A stretch of DNA of 41,219 nucleotides from an uncultured Selenomonadales bacterium (lineage in GTDB: Bacteria > Bacillota > Clostridia > Christensenellales > QALW01), in assembly GCA_905200615.1 (NCBI GenBank), contig CAJKLB010000018.1, forward strand, positions 1-41,219, read 5' to 3'. The notes beneath the pieces were generated by a model. It did not search any database. It saw only the letters and a program-made list of their open reading frames with translations, and was not told where the DNA came from. This document shows positions 24,680 to 33,806 of this stretch, piece by piece. Position 1 is the first letter of the stretch; every line of letters starts with the position of its first letter. The translations under genes were made by a program, and so were the position numbers.

Positions 24680-26482
24680 TTATTGCTGCTGGATCAGCGC
24701 GCGGTACTGGCTCATATTCAGTTCATAATAAATTCCTTTTTTCTGCATCAGTTCTTCATGAGTACCACGCTCTGCAATTCCTTTATTGCAGATACACATA
24801 ATTTGATCGGCTCGTTTGATGGTGGAAAGTCTATGGGCAATTACAAAACTGGTGCGGCCGTCTAACAGTTGGGCAAGAGCACGCTGAATAAGCAGTTCGG
24901 TTTGTGTATCGATACTGCTGGTTGCTTCGTCAAGAATCAGGATCTTCGGATCGGCCAGTACGGCGCGGGCAAAAGAAAGCAGTTGGCGTTCTCCGGTGGA
25001 GAGACCGGCTCCGCGTTCCTGTACTTTGGTATGATAGGATTCAGGTAATCTCTCGATAAATTCCGACGCGTAAACTTTTCTGGCCGCGGCAATACATTCT
25101 TCGTCGGTAGCGTCCGGGCGGCCGTAACGGATATTGTCCATAATCGTTCCGGTAAACACGAAAGAATCCTGCATCATAACACCAACTTGTGTTCGCAGAG
25201 AACGAAGTGTTACTTTACGCACATCGTGACCGTCAATTTCCACACTGCCGCCGGTTACATCATAGAAGCGGGAGAGTAGATTGACTACCGTCGTTTTTCC
25301 GGCGCCGGTAGGTCCTACAAAGGCAATCATTTGTCCCGGTTCTACAGTAAAGGAGACATTTTCCAAAATATTTACTTTGCCGTCATAAGAAAAATCAACG
25401 TTTTTATATTCTACGCGTCCGCTGATATCCGGCAGTTCATAGGCGTCTTTTGCATCCTCAATTTCCGGTTTTGTATCGATGGTTTCAAAAATACGTTCGA
25501 TATTGCTGGTGGCTTCGCAAAATTGGTTGAAAATGGTGGTAAACGAGGAGATCGGCTGCCAGAATCTTGTCATATATGTAGTGAAAGCCGTCAGCGCTCC
25601 CAGCGTCATTTCACCGGCGGCAATGAATTTTATGGCTACAAAATAGACTAAAATAGTACCGATGGTTGAAAGGATATCTACTACCGGGCCGAGTGTTGTG
25701 CTGGAGAGATGCTGGCGAATGAACTGATAATTGACATCATCATCCAGACGAATCATTTCTTTGTGGTTCATTTCTTCGCGGTTAAAAGCCTGCGTTACGT
25801 AGGTGCCCATAATATTTTCATGAATATAGGCGGTTCGGTTACTTGCTTTTGCCCGCACGCGGCGCGCCCATTTGGCTATGATCCGGCGTAAAAATACAAT
25901 AAACAGCGTAAGCGGAATAATCACGGCAAAACTTAAGAGCGTAAGCCGGATATTCATACTGATTAGAATAATCAGGATACAAATTAAAGTAAAAACATCT
26001 ACAATCAGCTGTATAATCTGGCTGGAAAGCAGGTTTGCAAGAGAGTCTACATAGCTGGTGATACGTACCATAATTTTGCCGGCGGGACGATCGTCAAAAT
26101 ATTTAAAAGAAAGCGTCTGCACATGATTGAAAATTTCCTGGCGAATATCATATATCGTATTGTGTCCCAGCTTGGTAATCAGAATTACGCGTTTGGCCGA
26201 AAGAAAAACATCAACAAACAGAATAAAAGATACAATACCGATTACCGCGAGCATTGCTTTAATGTTATTGGCATAGGCGCCGTTGATGGAGAGCACATCG
26301 TCAATGATCCATTGTGTCATCCGGGGCCATATCAGCGTAACCAGCACGTTAATAATTAAAAGAATCAGTCCGCTGAAAAATAATTTTTTGTAGGGAATCA
26401 TGTAGCGGAAAAGGCGTTTCAGAAGTCCCGCGTTTAATCTGACAATTTCTTCTTCATCGTCCAAATATCTGTTGCGTGCCAT
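24680..26482 (-). CDS. ABC exporter half-transporter, canonical Walker B, LSTGE signature
   Basis: This 600-residue protein has six membrane helices (about 30-320) and a C-terminal ATPase domain. The Walker A GPTGAGKTT is near residue 388, the signature is LSTGE (not LSGGQ) near 494, the Walker B ILILDEATSS is near 516 with the catalytic Glu, and the H-loop is VIAHR. With the upstream partner it forms a heterodimeric exporter of the BmrCD/TM287-288 type. Its non-consensus signature would belong to the degenerate ATP site with the partner Asp Walker B. A GGGAGGTG site precedes the ATG, 15 bp after the partner stop. Drug, peptide or lipid export is possible; the substrate is unknown. Confidence 0.93.
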   Translation of the reverse strand: MARNRYLDDEEEIVRLNAGLLKRLFRYMIPYKKLFFSGLILLIINVLVTLIWPRMTQWIIDDVLSINGAYANNIKAMLAVIGIVSFILFVDVFLSAKRVILITKLGHNTIYDIRQEIFNHVQTLSFKYFDDRPAGKIMVRITSYVDSLANLLSSQIIQLIVDVFTLICILIILISMNIRLTLLSFAVIIPLTLFIVFLRRIIAKWARRVRAKASNRTAYIHENIMGTYVTQAFNREEMNHKEMIRLDDDVNYQFIRQHLSSTTLGPVVDILSTIGTILVYFVAIKFIAAGEMTLGALTAFTTYMTRFWQPISSFTTIFNQFCEATSNIERIFETIDTKPEIEDAKDAYELPDISGRVEYKNVDFSYDGKVNILENVSFTVEPGQMIAFVGPTGAGKTTVVNLLSRFYDVTGGSVEIDGHDVRKVTLRSLRTQVGVMMQDSFVFTGTIMDNIRYGRPDATDEECIAAARKVYASEFIERLPESYHTKVQERGAGLSTGERQLLSFARAVLADPKILILDEATSSIDTQTELLIQRALAQLLDGRTSFVIAHRLSTIKRADQIMCICNKGIAERGTHEELMQKKGIYYELNMSQYRALIQQQ

Positions 26483-26497
26483 AAATGAACACCTCCC

Positions 26498-28291
26498 TCA
26501 CATTGATTCAAGAACAGTGCTGTACTGTTCTTTATAGATTTCATAATATTGGCCGCGTAATGCCAGTAATTCTTCGTGTGTGCCGCGTTCTACGATGCGT
26601 CCTTTATTCATGATAATAATTTCATCGCAATCTTTTACCGAGGAAATCCTGTGGGCAATAATAATATGAGTTTGGTTATTTCCGCGTTGATGCAGTGCAT
26701 GGTAGAGCTCTTGCTCTGTTTCCATATCCAGTGCGCTGGTAGCGTCATCAAAAATCAGTACCGGTGCATTGAACAAAAGAGCTCTGGCAATGGAAATTCG
26801 CTGCTTTTGCCCGCCGGAAAGGCCCATACCGCGTTCACCTACAATGGTATCGTAGCCGTCGGGCGTTTCTAAAATAAAGTCATGAGCCTGAGCAATCTTG
26901 GCGCAAGCGCATATTTCTTCATACGTGGCATTGGGGCGGCCGAAAGCAATATTCTTTGCAATGGTGTCGGAAAACAGAAACACATCCTGCAGCACAGGGG
27001 AAAAACAAGCACGCAGACTGGTCAGTTCAATATCTTTTACATTAATTCCGTTAACGGTAACGGCACCTTCGGTAACATCAAAAAAACGGGTCATTAAACT
27101 GGTGATCATCGTTTTTCCGCTGCCGGTAGTACCCATAATTCCTAATTTCTTTCCTTGAGGAAGATCAATGGAAACATCCTCAATAATAGAAGTTTTGTTA
27201 GCGCTGAAGCTTACATGTTCCAATTGAATATGTACATGGGAAGAGTCTACCTTTTTAGCATCTTTTTTTGAGGTAATAATGGATCCGGTATTTAAAAAAC
27301 GGAAGACTTTTTCGGCACTGGTAGCGGCTTGCTGTGTTTGATTCAGCCAGTTGTTGATTTGCTGAAAAGGTACCAGAATATAGCCGACATATCCGCCGAT
27401 GGCTACAAATTCGGCGATTTCCATGGTTTGGTTCAACATCATAAAATGCGTATTGCCGTTAATGACCAGCAAGGCAGCCATGATGGTGAGAACAATATTG
27501 GGCAGATTACTGATAATACCGAAGGGAATAAAATGCTTTCCCCAAATTACCATATAATTGATGCCGTGATAGCGGTATGCTTCATTTTTTTCTTTGAACT
27601 TTTTCTTTTCCTGGTCTTCCTGGGCATAGGCTTTTACAATACGGATTCCCGTGATATTTTCCTGTGTGGTCATGCTCAGATCCGCACTGGATTCCCGTAC
27701 AAAATGATACCATTTATAAAAGACTCTGCTGAATTTGCGGGAAATAAGAAACAGCGGCACTACAAACAGGTAAGCGGTGATGACCATAATCCAGCTCATT
27801 TGACCGATCATGATGCTGGCAAAAATAAATCCGAAAACGGCCTCCAAGATGGTGGGAATGGTGCCGGTGAAAAAGTTTTTTATCATTTCGGTATCGCCAT
27901 TGACAACCGTCAAAATATTACCGGTATTTTCATTGCGGAGAAAGGTCTGAGACTGCCATACCATTTTTTCAAATACGTCTTCACGCATTTTACATACGGC
28001 TTGGATAGAACTTTTCGCCATTAAATAGGAACGAATGTAGGCTAATCCCTGCCTGATAACGACAATACTCAGCCAGGCGACGGCAAGCTCCGCGAAAAGC
28101 TGTTCTTTAGAGGACGGAGAATGACCCAAAATGGAAAAAGGAGTATCACCGATTACTGAGGCAATGATGGATTTTGTGATCTGCGGCAGCAGCATGGCCA
28201 GTGAAACAATCAGAGCGCCCATCACTAAGTACAGTATCATGATACCCAAATAAGGTCTGAAATAGAGAAACAGTCGCTTTAGTGTCTTCAT
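26498..28291 (-). CDS. ABC exporter half-transporter with degenerate Walker B (Asp for Glu)
   Basis: The 597-residue protein is the second half of the heterodimer: six membrane helices (about 12-310), Walker A GTTGSGKT near 385, canonical signature LSGGQ near 490, Walker B VLIFDDATSALD near 510 with Asp in place of the catalytic Glu, and H-loop IIAHR. This pattern of one canonical and one degenerate site is diagnostic of type IV heterodimeric exporters. I chose the ATG at 28291 with GAGGTG 6-7 bp upstream; the in-frame GTG at 28300 overlaps that site. It is the first gene of the operon with its partner and rmuC. Confidence 0.93.
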   Translation of the reverse strand: MKTLKRLFLYFRPYLGIMILYLVMGALIVSLAMLLPQITKSIIASVIGDTPFSILGHSPSSKEQLFAELAVAWLSIVVIRQGLAYIRSYLMAKSSIQAVCKMREDVFEKMVWQSQTFLRNENTGNILTVVNGDTEMIKNFFTGTIPTILEAVFGFIFASIMIGQMSWIMVITAYLFVVPLFLISRKFSRVFYKWYHFVRESSADLSMTTQENITGIRIVKAYAQEDQEKKKFKEKNEAYRYHGINYMVIWGKHFIPFGIISNLPNIVLTIMAALLVINGNTHFMMLNQTMEIAEFVAIGGYVGYILVPFQQINNWLNQTQQAATSAEKVFRFLNTGSIITSKKDAKKVDSSHVHIQLEHVSFSANKTSIIEDVSIDLPQGKKLGIMGTTGSGKTMITSLMTRFFDVTEGAVTVNGINVKDIELTSLRACFSPVLQDVFLFSDTIAKNIAFGRPNATYEEICACAKIAQAHDFILETPDGYDTIVGERGMGLSGGQKQRISIARALLFNAPVLIFDDATSALDMETEQELYHALHQRGNNQTHIIIAHRISSVKDCDEIIIMNKGRIVERGTHEELLALRGQYYEIYKEQYSTVLESM

Positions 28292-28349
28292 AAGAAACAC
28301 CTCGCACCACGTTGATTTTGAATCTGCCTGTAAAAGAGATTCGTTAATA

Positions 28350-28378
28350 ACTATACCCTAACGCGGGAAAGAAGTCAA
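28350..28378 (-). promoter_or_regulatory. Promoter of the ABC exporter - rmuC operon
   Basis: On the minus strand TTGACT (28378-28373) and TATAGT (28355-28350) have a 17 bp spacer, about 60 bp before the ATG at 28291. Confidence 0.75.
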
Positions 28379-28578
28379 TAAGAAAAAGCAAATATTTTCA
28401 ACTTTTTTTGCTTTATGAAAAGACGAAGATATATATGCTCTTTTTGTGATAAAAAAGTGGATTGTAAATGTAAATATTTTTTTAACACAAAAAAGAAAAA
28501 TCAAGAAAATACCCGATATTACAGGGTTTTTTAAAAAAATAAGGCGAAAGGCTTTTTAAAAAATTTTTTGCTTGTATA
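28379..28578. other. AT-rich divergent intergenic region upstream of the glycan operon
   Basis: Between the two divergent promoters lie about 200 bp without an open frame. It is rich in A- and T-tracts (notably 28526-28569, runs of T and A alternating just upstream of the -35 box), which could bend DNA or act as an UP element. A weak hairpin ACCC/GGGT plus T-run is near 28510-28536, and AAAGCAAA/TTTGCTTT pairs near 28384-28415. No RNA gene is recognised. Confidence 0.5.
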
Positions 28579-28607
28579 TTGACTTTGTGTCCTCTTGGTG
28601 GTATGAT
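28579..28607 (+). promoter_or_regulatory. Promoter of the DUF5696/ABC glycan operon
   Basis: TTGACT (28579-28584) and TATGAT (28602-28607) with a 17 bp spacer, preceded by A/T tracts. The leader to the first ATG is about 90 nt. Confidence 0.8.
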
Positions 28608-28628
28608 ACAGTAGATATTGTGTATCAT
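28603..28628. promoter_or_regulatory. Candidate operator palindrome overlapping the -10 box
   Basis: ATGATACA (28603-28610) and TGTATCAT (28621-28628) are perfect inverted repeats with a 10 bp spacer. They overlap the -10 element and the likely start site, the usual place for a repressor operator. The cognate regulator is not in the window. Confidence 0.55.
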
Positions 28629-28702
28629 TCTGCTCACAGTGTACTCATTATTATATATTGAGCGTTTTTTGCAGAAACATTTTAGCTTTCAGGAGGAAAA
28701 AC

Positions 28703-31700
28703 ATGAAGTCATTGCTTAACAGACTGCTGGCCTTTGCCATCGTTGCGTCCGTTGTGATTTCGGTGTTTGCCTGTGTGGCTTATGCTGCGCCGGAGGATGC
28801 CGATTTACCCGAGGCGCCCGGGGAAACACAGACCGACAGCACAGAAGATGAAGCTGACTATGAAGCGCCTCAGGCACAAGCCTTTGACGCAACAGTTTCA
28901 AGCACGGCAGATTATACTGCGTACAGAACCACGTACAGCGATAAAGAAATGCCGAAAGATGAGATCCTTTTAAAGGGCGAGGACGCCGTACAGTTCGATC
29001 CGGATACGGGCGAGGTTATAGGCAGTCTTCCTTTGGTAAAGGTTGCGCCGAAAAATGAGCCGGATGATCTCAGAGAAGGTGCTCTTTTTTATGATGAAGG
29101 TATCTGTGGCTGGGTTTTTAATGTAAAAGAAGCGGGGTTATATAATATTACCTTTTCTTATTTTGCTTATGATACTCTGGTTTATGAAGTTGACGGTGAG
29201 CAGTACAGTATTTCCAGTAAAAGCTCCGCGGTACAGCGCAAGGTTTATATTGATTACAAAGTACCTTTCTATGAAGCGCGTCAGGTGAATTTTGAACGTG
29301 TCTGGAAAGATACCGGCCTTTTGCGCGTAGACGAACAAACCAATAATGAAAAGCGCCCGTATCAGGAAGAAGCGCCGCAATGGCAGACGCTTACTGTGCG
29401 GGATTATATGGGATATGAACAGGAACCGTTTAAGTTCTACTTTGAAGAAGGTACGCATGTACTTTCCTTTGAAGCGGTAAAAGAGGGAATGGTGGTAGAA
29501 TATGCTAAGATTCATCAAATAGCTGAAGTTCCCACTTATGCGGAATTGGTTGCGCAGTATCAGGCTGCCGGCTATCAGAAGGTAACGGGAGTCAATTCCC
29601 TATACATTCAGGCTGAAGGACAGCATGCTCCGGAGGTTTACAGCAGTAAGCATTCCGCACAGTTCCTGACCCAATCAATGATTGATAAATATAATAATTA
29701 TATCGATCCGGTGGATACCACTTCTTATGATGCAACGAAAGACATTACTTACGATATTTTAAAGTCTTCTCCTACACTTTATGCCATTACCGACAGATCT
29801 TCTCCTCTTACGGTGCCTTATCATCACAGTAAGATTCGCTATAACACAATCGGCGCGGATAAATGGCAGAGTCCCAACGAGTGGATCGAATGGAAAGTTT
29901 CGGTGGAAAAAGCAGGATTATATGCGATAACACTGAAAGCGCGTCAAAACACTTTGAGCGGTATGTATACTTCACGCAAGCTGACCATTAATGGCGTTCA
30001 GCCATGTCAGGAAGCGGGAAATTTACGCTTCCGGTATGATAATTCATTTTCCTATTATACTTTGGGTGATGATACCAACGGCACGTATTATTTCTATTTG
30101 AATGAGGGACAAAATACAATTCGTTTGGAAACAACGCTGGGCGATTTAGGCGATTTGCTGGCGGAGGCGGAAAACAGTCTTACTCAGCTGAATACGGCTT
30201 ACAGAAGAATTTTAATGATTACCGGATCTTCTCCGGACTTGAACCGTGACTATATGCTTGATACCATGGTTCCCGATGCACTGAGCATTCTTGCAACTGA
30301 ACATGAAAATCTGCTGCAATTGGAAAATCGGTTTATTGAGGTTTTCGGAAAAAGCTCCAGTGCGCAGCTTTCCAGTTTGAAGAGTATGATTCTGATTCTG
30401 GAACAGATGTCGGATCATACAAAAATTAAAAATATTTTTACTGATTTCAAAGACGCCATCGCCGCTATGGGTACTTGGATTAATGATATGAGCCAAAATC
30501 CGCTGGAATTGGATTATATCGTGATTACTACCGAGGAACAGCTTGCTGCTCAAAGCCTGCCGCGTGCAGAAGCCAATTTCTTTGAAAGCTTTGTGCATGA
30601 GGTTCGCTCTTTTATTGCTTCCTTTACGGAAGATTATGATAATATCGGCGGTACGGTTGCACAAGACGGACAGGAACCTGTTGAAGTTTGGCTGGAGACA
30701 GGCGTAGGCCTTACCGGATCAAGAGATAATGCAACGATTTTAAAACAATTGATCGATGATATGTTCACGGCGGAAACCGGTATTACGGTAAGTACACGGC
30801 TTGTGGCCGCCGGATCGCTTTTACCGTCAACGCTTTCGGGAATCGGACCGGATATTTGCCTTTCCCGAAGCGAGGAAAACGCCGTTAACTATGCTTTCCG
30901 GGGCGCGGTTATGAATCTTGCCGATGAAGAACTTTTCCCTGATTATGCTGATGTTTTGCTGAATACCGAACGCTTTGCTTCCAGTGCGGTGGAACCGTTC
31001 TCTTTCGGAAACGGAATTTATGCGGTACCGGAAACCCAAGATTTTTATATGGTATTCTATCGAACCGATATTCTTGAAGAATTAGGCTTGCAGCCGCCTG
31101 AAACTTGGGAAGATGTTTACTTTATAATAGGGGAGCTGCAGAATCAGCAAATGACTTTCGCTATGCCGGTGCCGGTTGTCGGATCGGTCGGCTCGGGAAA
31201 CCTTACTTATGCGATGCTGCTCTATCAAAAGGGCGGACAGTTTTATACTGATGACAGAACAACAACGGCGCTTACCGATGACGCGGGGTTAGATGCTTTT
31301 AAGGAATGGACACAGTTCTATACTTTATATGACTTGCCCAATACTTATGACTTTGCCAACCGTTTCCGAACCGGTGAGGTTCCGGTAGGTATCGCCAGCT
31401 ACAGCACCTATTCTACGCTTGCGGTTTTCGCACCGGAAATACAAGGCCTTTGGGAATTTGCTATGGTTCCCGGAACGATACAATATGATGAAAACGGAAA
31501 TCAGCTGTTGGATGAAAACGGTAATGTGGTAGTGGATCATTCTTGCGGCAGCAGCTCTGCCGGCTGTATTATGCTTGCTATGGATAAAAATACGGAAGAA
31601 GGAAGAAATAAAATTCAGCGCGCATGGGAGTTCATGAAATGGTGGACCGGTGAAGACGCGCAGTATCGCTTCGGTACGGAAATTGAAAGTTTACTTGGCG

Positions 31701-32008
31701 CTGCGGCCCGGTATCAGACGGCAAACTTAAAAGCAATGGCACGCCTTCCTTGGGATAAGCAATCTATGGTTACCATTCAGGAACAATGGAAGCATGCAAA
31801 GGCAGTACCTCAGGTTCCCGGCGGTTATTATACCGCTCGTAACATAGAGTTCGCTTGGAAAGAAGTTATCAACAACGATACCGATCCAAATACTACTTTT
31901 GTAGAATACGTAAGTAAAATTAATCAGGAAATTTCACGTAAACGAGAAGAATTTGCTGATAAAATCATAGAAATGACAAAACCGAAAGGAAGTACGAACA
32001 ATGGCTAA
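28703..32008 (+). CDS. Large extracellular solute-binding protein with two beta-sandwich modules
   Basis: The protein has 1101 residues, more than twice the usual 400-550 for a carbohydrate solute-binding protein. A signal peptide (1-28, cleavage after AYA) is followed by an acidic linker. Then come two carbohydrate-binding-like beta-sandwich units (about 70-275 and 290-610; note CGWVFNVKEAGLYNITFSY and IEWKVSVEKAGLYAITLKA). The second has a helical insert at about 480-600. A complete type 1 solute-binding domain occupies about 655-1085 (PDICLS, YAVPETQDFYMVFYRTDIL, PPETWEDV). The ATG at 28703 follows AGGAGGA; an upstream in-frame start at 28658 lacks a site. It probably captures a glycan and feeds the downstream permeases. 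Cys24 is not in a good lipobox. Confidence 0.9.
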   Translation: MKSLLNRLLAFAIVASVVISVFACVAYAAPEDADLPEAPGETQTDSTEDEADYEAPQAQAFDATVSSTADYTAYRTTYSDKEMPKDEILLKGEDAVQFDPDTGEVIGSLPLVKVAPKNEPDDLREGALFYDEGICGWVFNVKEAGLYNITFSYFAYDTLVYEVDGEQYSISSKSSAVQRKVYIDYKVPFYEARQVNFERVWKDTGLLRVDEQTNNEKRPYQEEAPQWQTLTVRDYMGYEQEPFKFYFEEGTHVLSFEAVKEGMVVEYAKIHQIAEVPTYAELVAQYQAAGYQKVTGVNSLYIQAEGQHAPEVYSSKHSAQFLTQSMIDKYNNYIDPVDTTSYDATKDITYDILKSSPTLYAITDRSSPLTVPYHHSKIRYNTIGADKWQSPNEWIEWKVSVEKAGLYAITLKARQNTLSGMYTSRKLTINGVQPCQEAGNLRFRYDNSFSYYTLGDDTNGTYYFYLNEGQNTIRLETTLGDLGDLLAEAENSLTQLNTAYRRILMITGSSPDLNRDYMLDTMVPDALSILATEHENLLQLENRFIEVFGKSSSAQLSSLKSMILILEQMSDHTKIKNIFTDFKDAIAAMGTWINDMSQNPLELDYIVITTEEQLAAQSLPRAEANFFESFVHEVRSFIASFTEDYDNIGGTVAQDGQEPVEVWLETGVGLTGSRDNATILKQLIDDMFTAETGITVSTRLVAAGSLLPSTLSGIGPDICLSRSEENAVNYAFRGAVMNLADEELFPDYADVLLNTERFASSAVEPFSFGNGIYAVPETQDFYMVFYRTDILEELGLQPPETWEDVYFIIGELQNQQMTFAMPVPVVGSVGSGNLTYAMLLYQKGGQFYTDDRTTTALTDDAGLDAFKEWTQFYTLYDLPNTYDFANRFRTGEVPVGIASYSTYSTLAVFAPEIQGLWEFAMVPGTIQYDENGNQLLDENGNVVVDHSCGSSSAGCIMLAMDKNTEEGRNKIQRAWEFMKWWTGEDAQYRFGTEIESLLGAAARYQTANLKAMARLPWDKQSMVTIQEQWKHAKAVPQVPGGYYTARNIEFAWKEVINNDTDPNTTFVEYVSKINQEISRKREEFADKIIEMTKPKGSTNNG

Positions 32009-32945
32009 CCAAACGATTTCAAAAACAAAAAAGAAGTCATTTTTCTCGGATTGGCTTCGTTATCAGTTCAAAGAAATGCGCAAAAACGGTAGCCTGTATC
32101 TGTTTATGCTTCCGTATTTGCTGGTCTTTACGGTTTTTACCGTTTTGCCTGTATTTGTTGCAATTTATTTTAGCTTTACGTATTTTAACGTGCTGGAACC
32201 GCCTGTATTTACCGGATGGGATAACTATATCAGGTTGTTTACTGCCGATGATCTTTTTATGACGGCCTTTAAAAACACACTGTTCTTTGCCGTTATTGTC
32301 GGCCCCGGCGGATATTTGATGTCACTGCTTTTTGCCTGGCTTATCAATGAGCTGGGCAGAAAGACCAGGGCGGTCATGACACTGTTTTATTATGCGCCGA
32401 CACTGGCAAACGTTTATGTTGTTTGGAAAATTATTTTCTCTTCTGACCAGTACGGCCTGCTGAACGGCTTTTTAATGAATACCGGATTAACCCTTACTAA
32501 TATAAAATGGCTGGAAGATGTAGATTATATCGTGCCGTGTTGTTTGATCGTTATTCTATGGTCTTCGTTAGGAACCAGCTTTTTGGCGTTTATCGCCGGT
32601 CTGCAGAATGTTGACCGAACACTTTATGAAGCCGGTGCTATTGACGGTGTGAAAAACCGGTTCCAAGAGCTTTGGTATATTACGCTTCCTTATATGAAAC
32701 CTCAGCTGATGTTCGGTGCGGTTATGAGTATAACCAGTGCTTTCTCTGTAGGTGTGCAGATTACTAACTTGGTAGGATTCCCTTCACAGGACTATGTGGC
32801 GCATACCTTGATTCATCATATGGAGGACTATGCGAATAACAGAATGGAAATGGGATATGCCTGTGCTATTGCCGTGCTTTTATTCCTGATGATGATTGTT
32901 ACCAATAAAATTATTAAAAAATTGCTTTCGAAGGTGGGTGAGTAA
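32001..32945 (+). CDS. Sugar ABC transporter permease (pair 1, LplB/MalF-like)
   Basis: This 314-residue inner-membrane protein has six helices and the permease-ATPase coupling loop EAGAIDGVKNRFQELWYITLPYMKP near residue 210, matching the EAA motif of binding-protein-dependent permeases. The N-terminal tail is basic and cytoplasmic. The start overlaps the solute-binding protein stop by 8 bases (ATGGCTAA), so translation is coupled. It pairs with the next gene to form the pore. No ATPase gene is in the operon. Confidence 0.92.
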   Translation: MANQTISKTKKKSFFSDWLRYQFKEMRKNGSLYLFMLPYLLVFTVFTVLPVFVAIYFSFTYFNVLEPPVFTGWDNYIRLFTADDLFMTAFKNTLFFAVIVGPGGYLMSLLFAWLINELGRKTRAVMTLFYYAPTLANVYVVWKIIFSSDQYGLLNGFLMNTGLTLTNIKWLEDVDYIVPCCLIVILWSSLGTSFLAFIAGLQNVDRTLYEAGAIDGVKNRFQELWYITLPYMKPQLMFGAVMSITSAFSVGVQITNLVGFPSQDYVAHTLIHHMEDYANNRMEMGYACAIAVLLFLMMIVTNKIIKKLLSKVGE

Positions 32946-32948
32946 AGG

Positions 32949-33794
32949 ATGGCGAAAAAACTCAACCGTTCGGGAGCGGGTAATTTCCTTGGCATATTGT
33001 TTTTAGTGGTAATTGCGTGTTTTATGGTTTTGCCGATGGTGTATGCGGTAGGCAACTCTTTTAAGCCGATGGATGAATTATTTAAATTCCCGCCTACACT
33101 TTTTCCTCAGCGCTGGGTAACCACAAACTATACGGATTTGTTTGTTTTAATGGGAAACTCATGGGTACCATTTTCAAGGTATTTCTTTAATACTTTGTTT
33201 ATTACTTCGGTAGGTACGTTTGGACAAATTGTTTTTTGTTCCATGTGCGCTTATCCGCTTTCACTGTATCAGTTCCCCGGAAGAAAGTTCATTTCCAGTG
33301 CAATCGTTACGGCACTTATGTTTAACGGTACCGTCCTTTGGATTCCTTCTTTTATGATCATTGCGAAAATTGGAATGATTGATACGTATTGGGCGATTAT
33401 TGTTCCTGTATTCGGTGCTTCGCTGGGTATGTTTTTGATGCAGCAATTTATGTCACAGATTCCTCGTTCGTTAATTGAGGCTGCGCGTATTGACGGTGCG
33501 GGAAGTTTAAAAATTTTCTGGTCAATCGTACTGCCGCAGGTAAAATCCGCTTGGCTCACGCTGATGATTTTTTCAGTGCAGAACCTTTGGAATCTGGGCG
33601 CTTCTGTGTTTATACAAAGCGAATCTCTCAAAACGCTGCCGTTTGCTTTGAACCAAATTGTTTCTACCGGTGTTGCGCGGCAGGGCGTATCCAATGCGGT
33701 AACGGTTATCCTTATGACGGTTCCTATTGCATTGTTTATTGTAGCGCAGAGTAATATTATTGAAACTATGGCTACATCAGGTATGAAGGATTAA
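32949..33794 (+). CDS. Carbohydrate ABC transporter permease (pair 1, YtcP/MalG-like)
   Basis: The protein has 281 residues, six helices and the coupling motif EAARIDGAGSLKIFWSIVLPQVKS near residue 180. It ends with the short YtcP-type tail (VAQSNIIETMATSGMKD). It forms a heterodimeric pore with the permease just upstream (3 bp gap, GTGGGTGAG as ribosome binding site). Family features place it with permeases for oligosaccharides; the substrate depends on the solute-binding protein. Confidence 0.92.
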   Translation: MAKKLNRSGAGNFLGILFLVVIACFMVLPMVYAVGNSFKPMDELFKFPPTLFPQRWVTTNYTDLFVLMGNSWVPFSRYFFNTLFITSVGTFGQIVFCSMCAYPLSLYQFPGRKFISSAIVTALMFNGTVLWIPSFMIIAKIGMIDTYWAIIVPVFGASLGMFLMQQFMSQIPRSLIEAARIDGAGSLKIFWSIVLPQVKSAWLTLMIFSVQNLWNLGASVFIQSESLKTLPFALNQIVSTGVARQGVSNAVTVILMTVPIALFIVAQSNIIETMATSGMKD

Positions 33795-33806
33795 GGGGGC
33801 CGGAAT

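Noticed and set aside
27329..28024. 231-codon plus-strand open frame inside the ABC exporter gene
   Set aside because: Antisense shadow of a clearly real ABC transporter frame with intact motifs.
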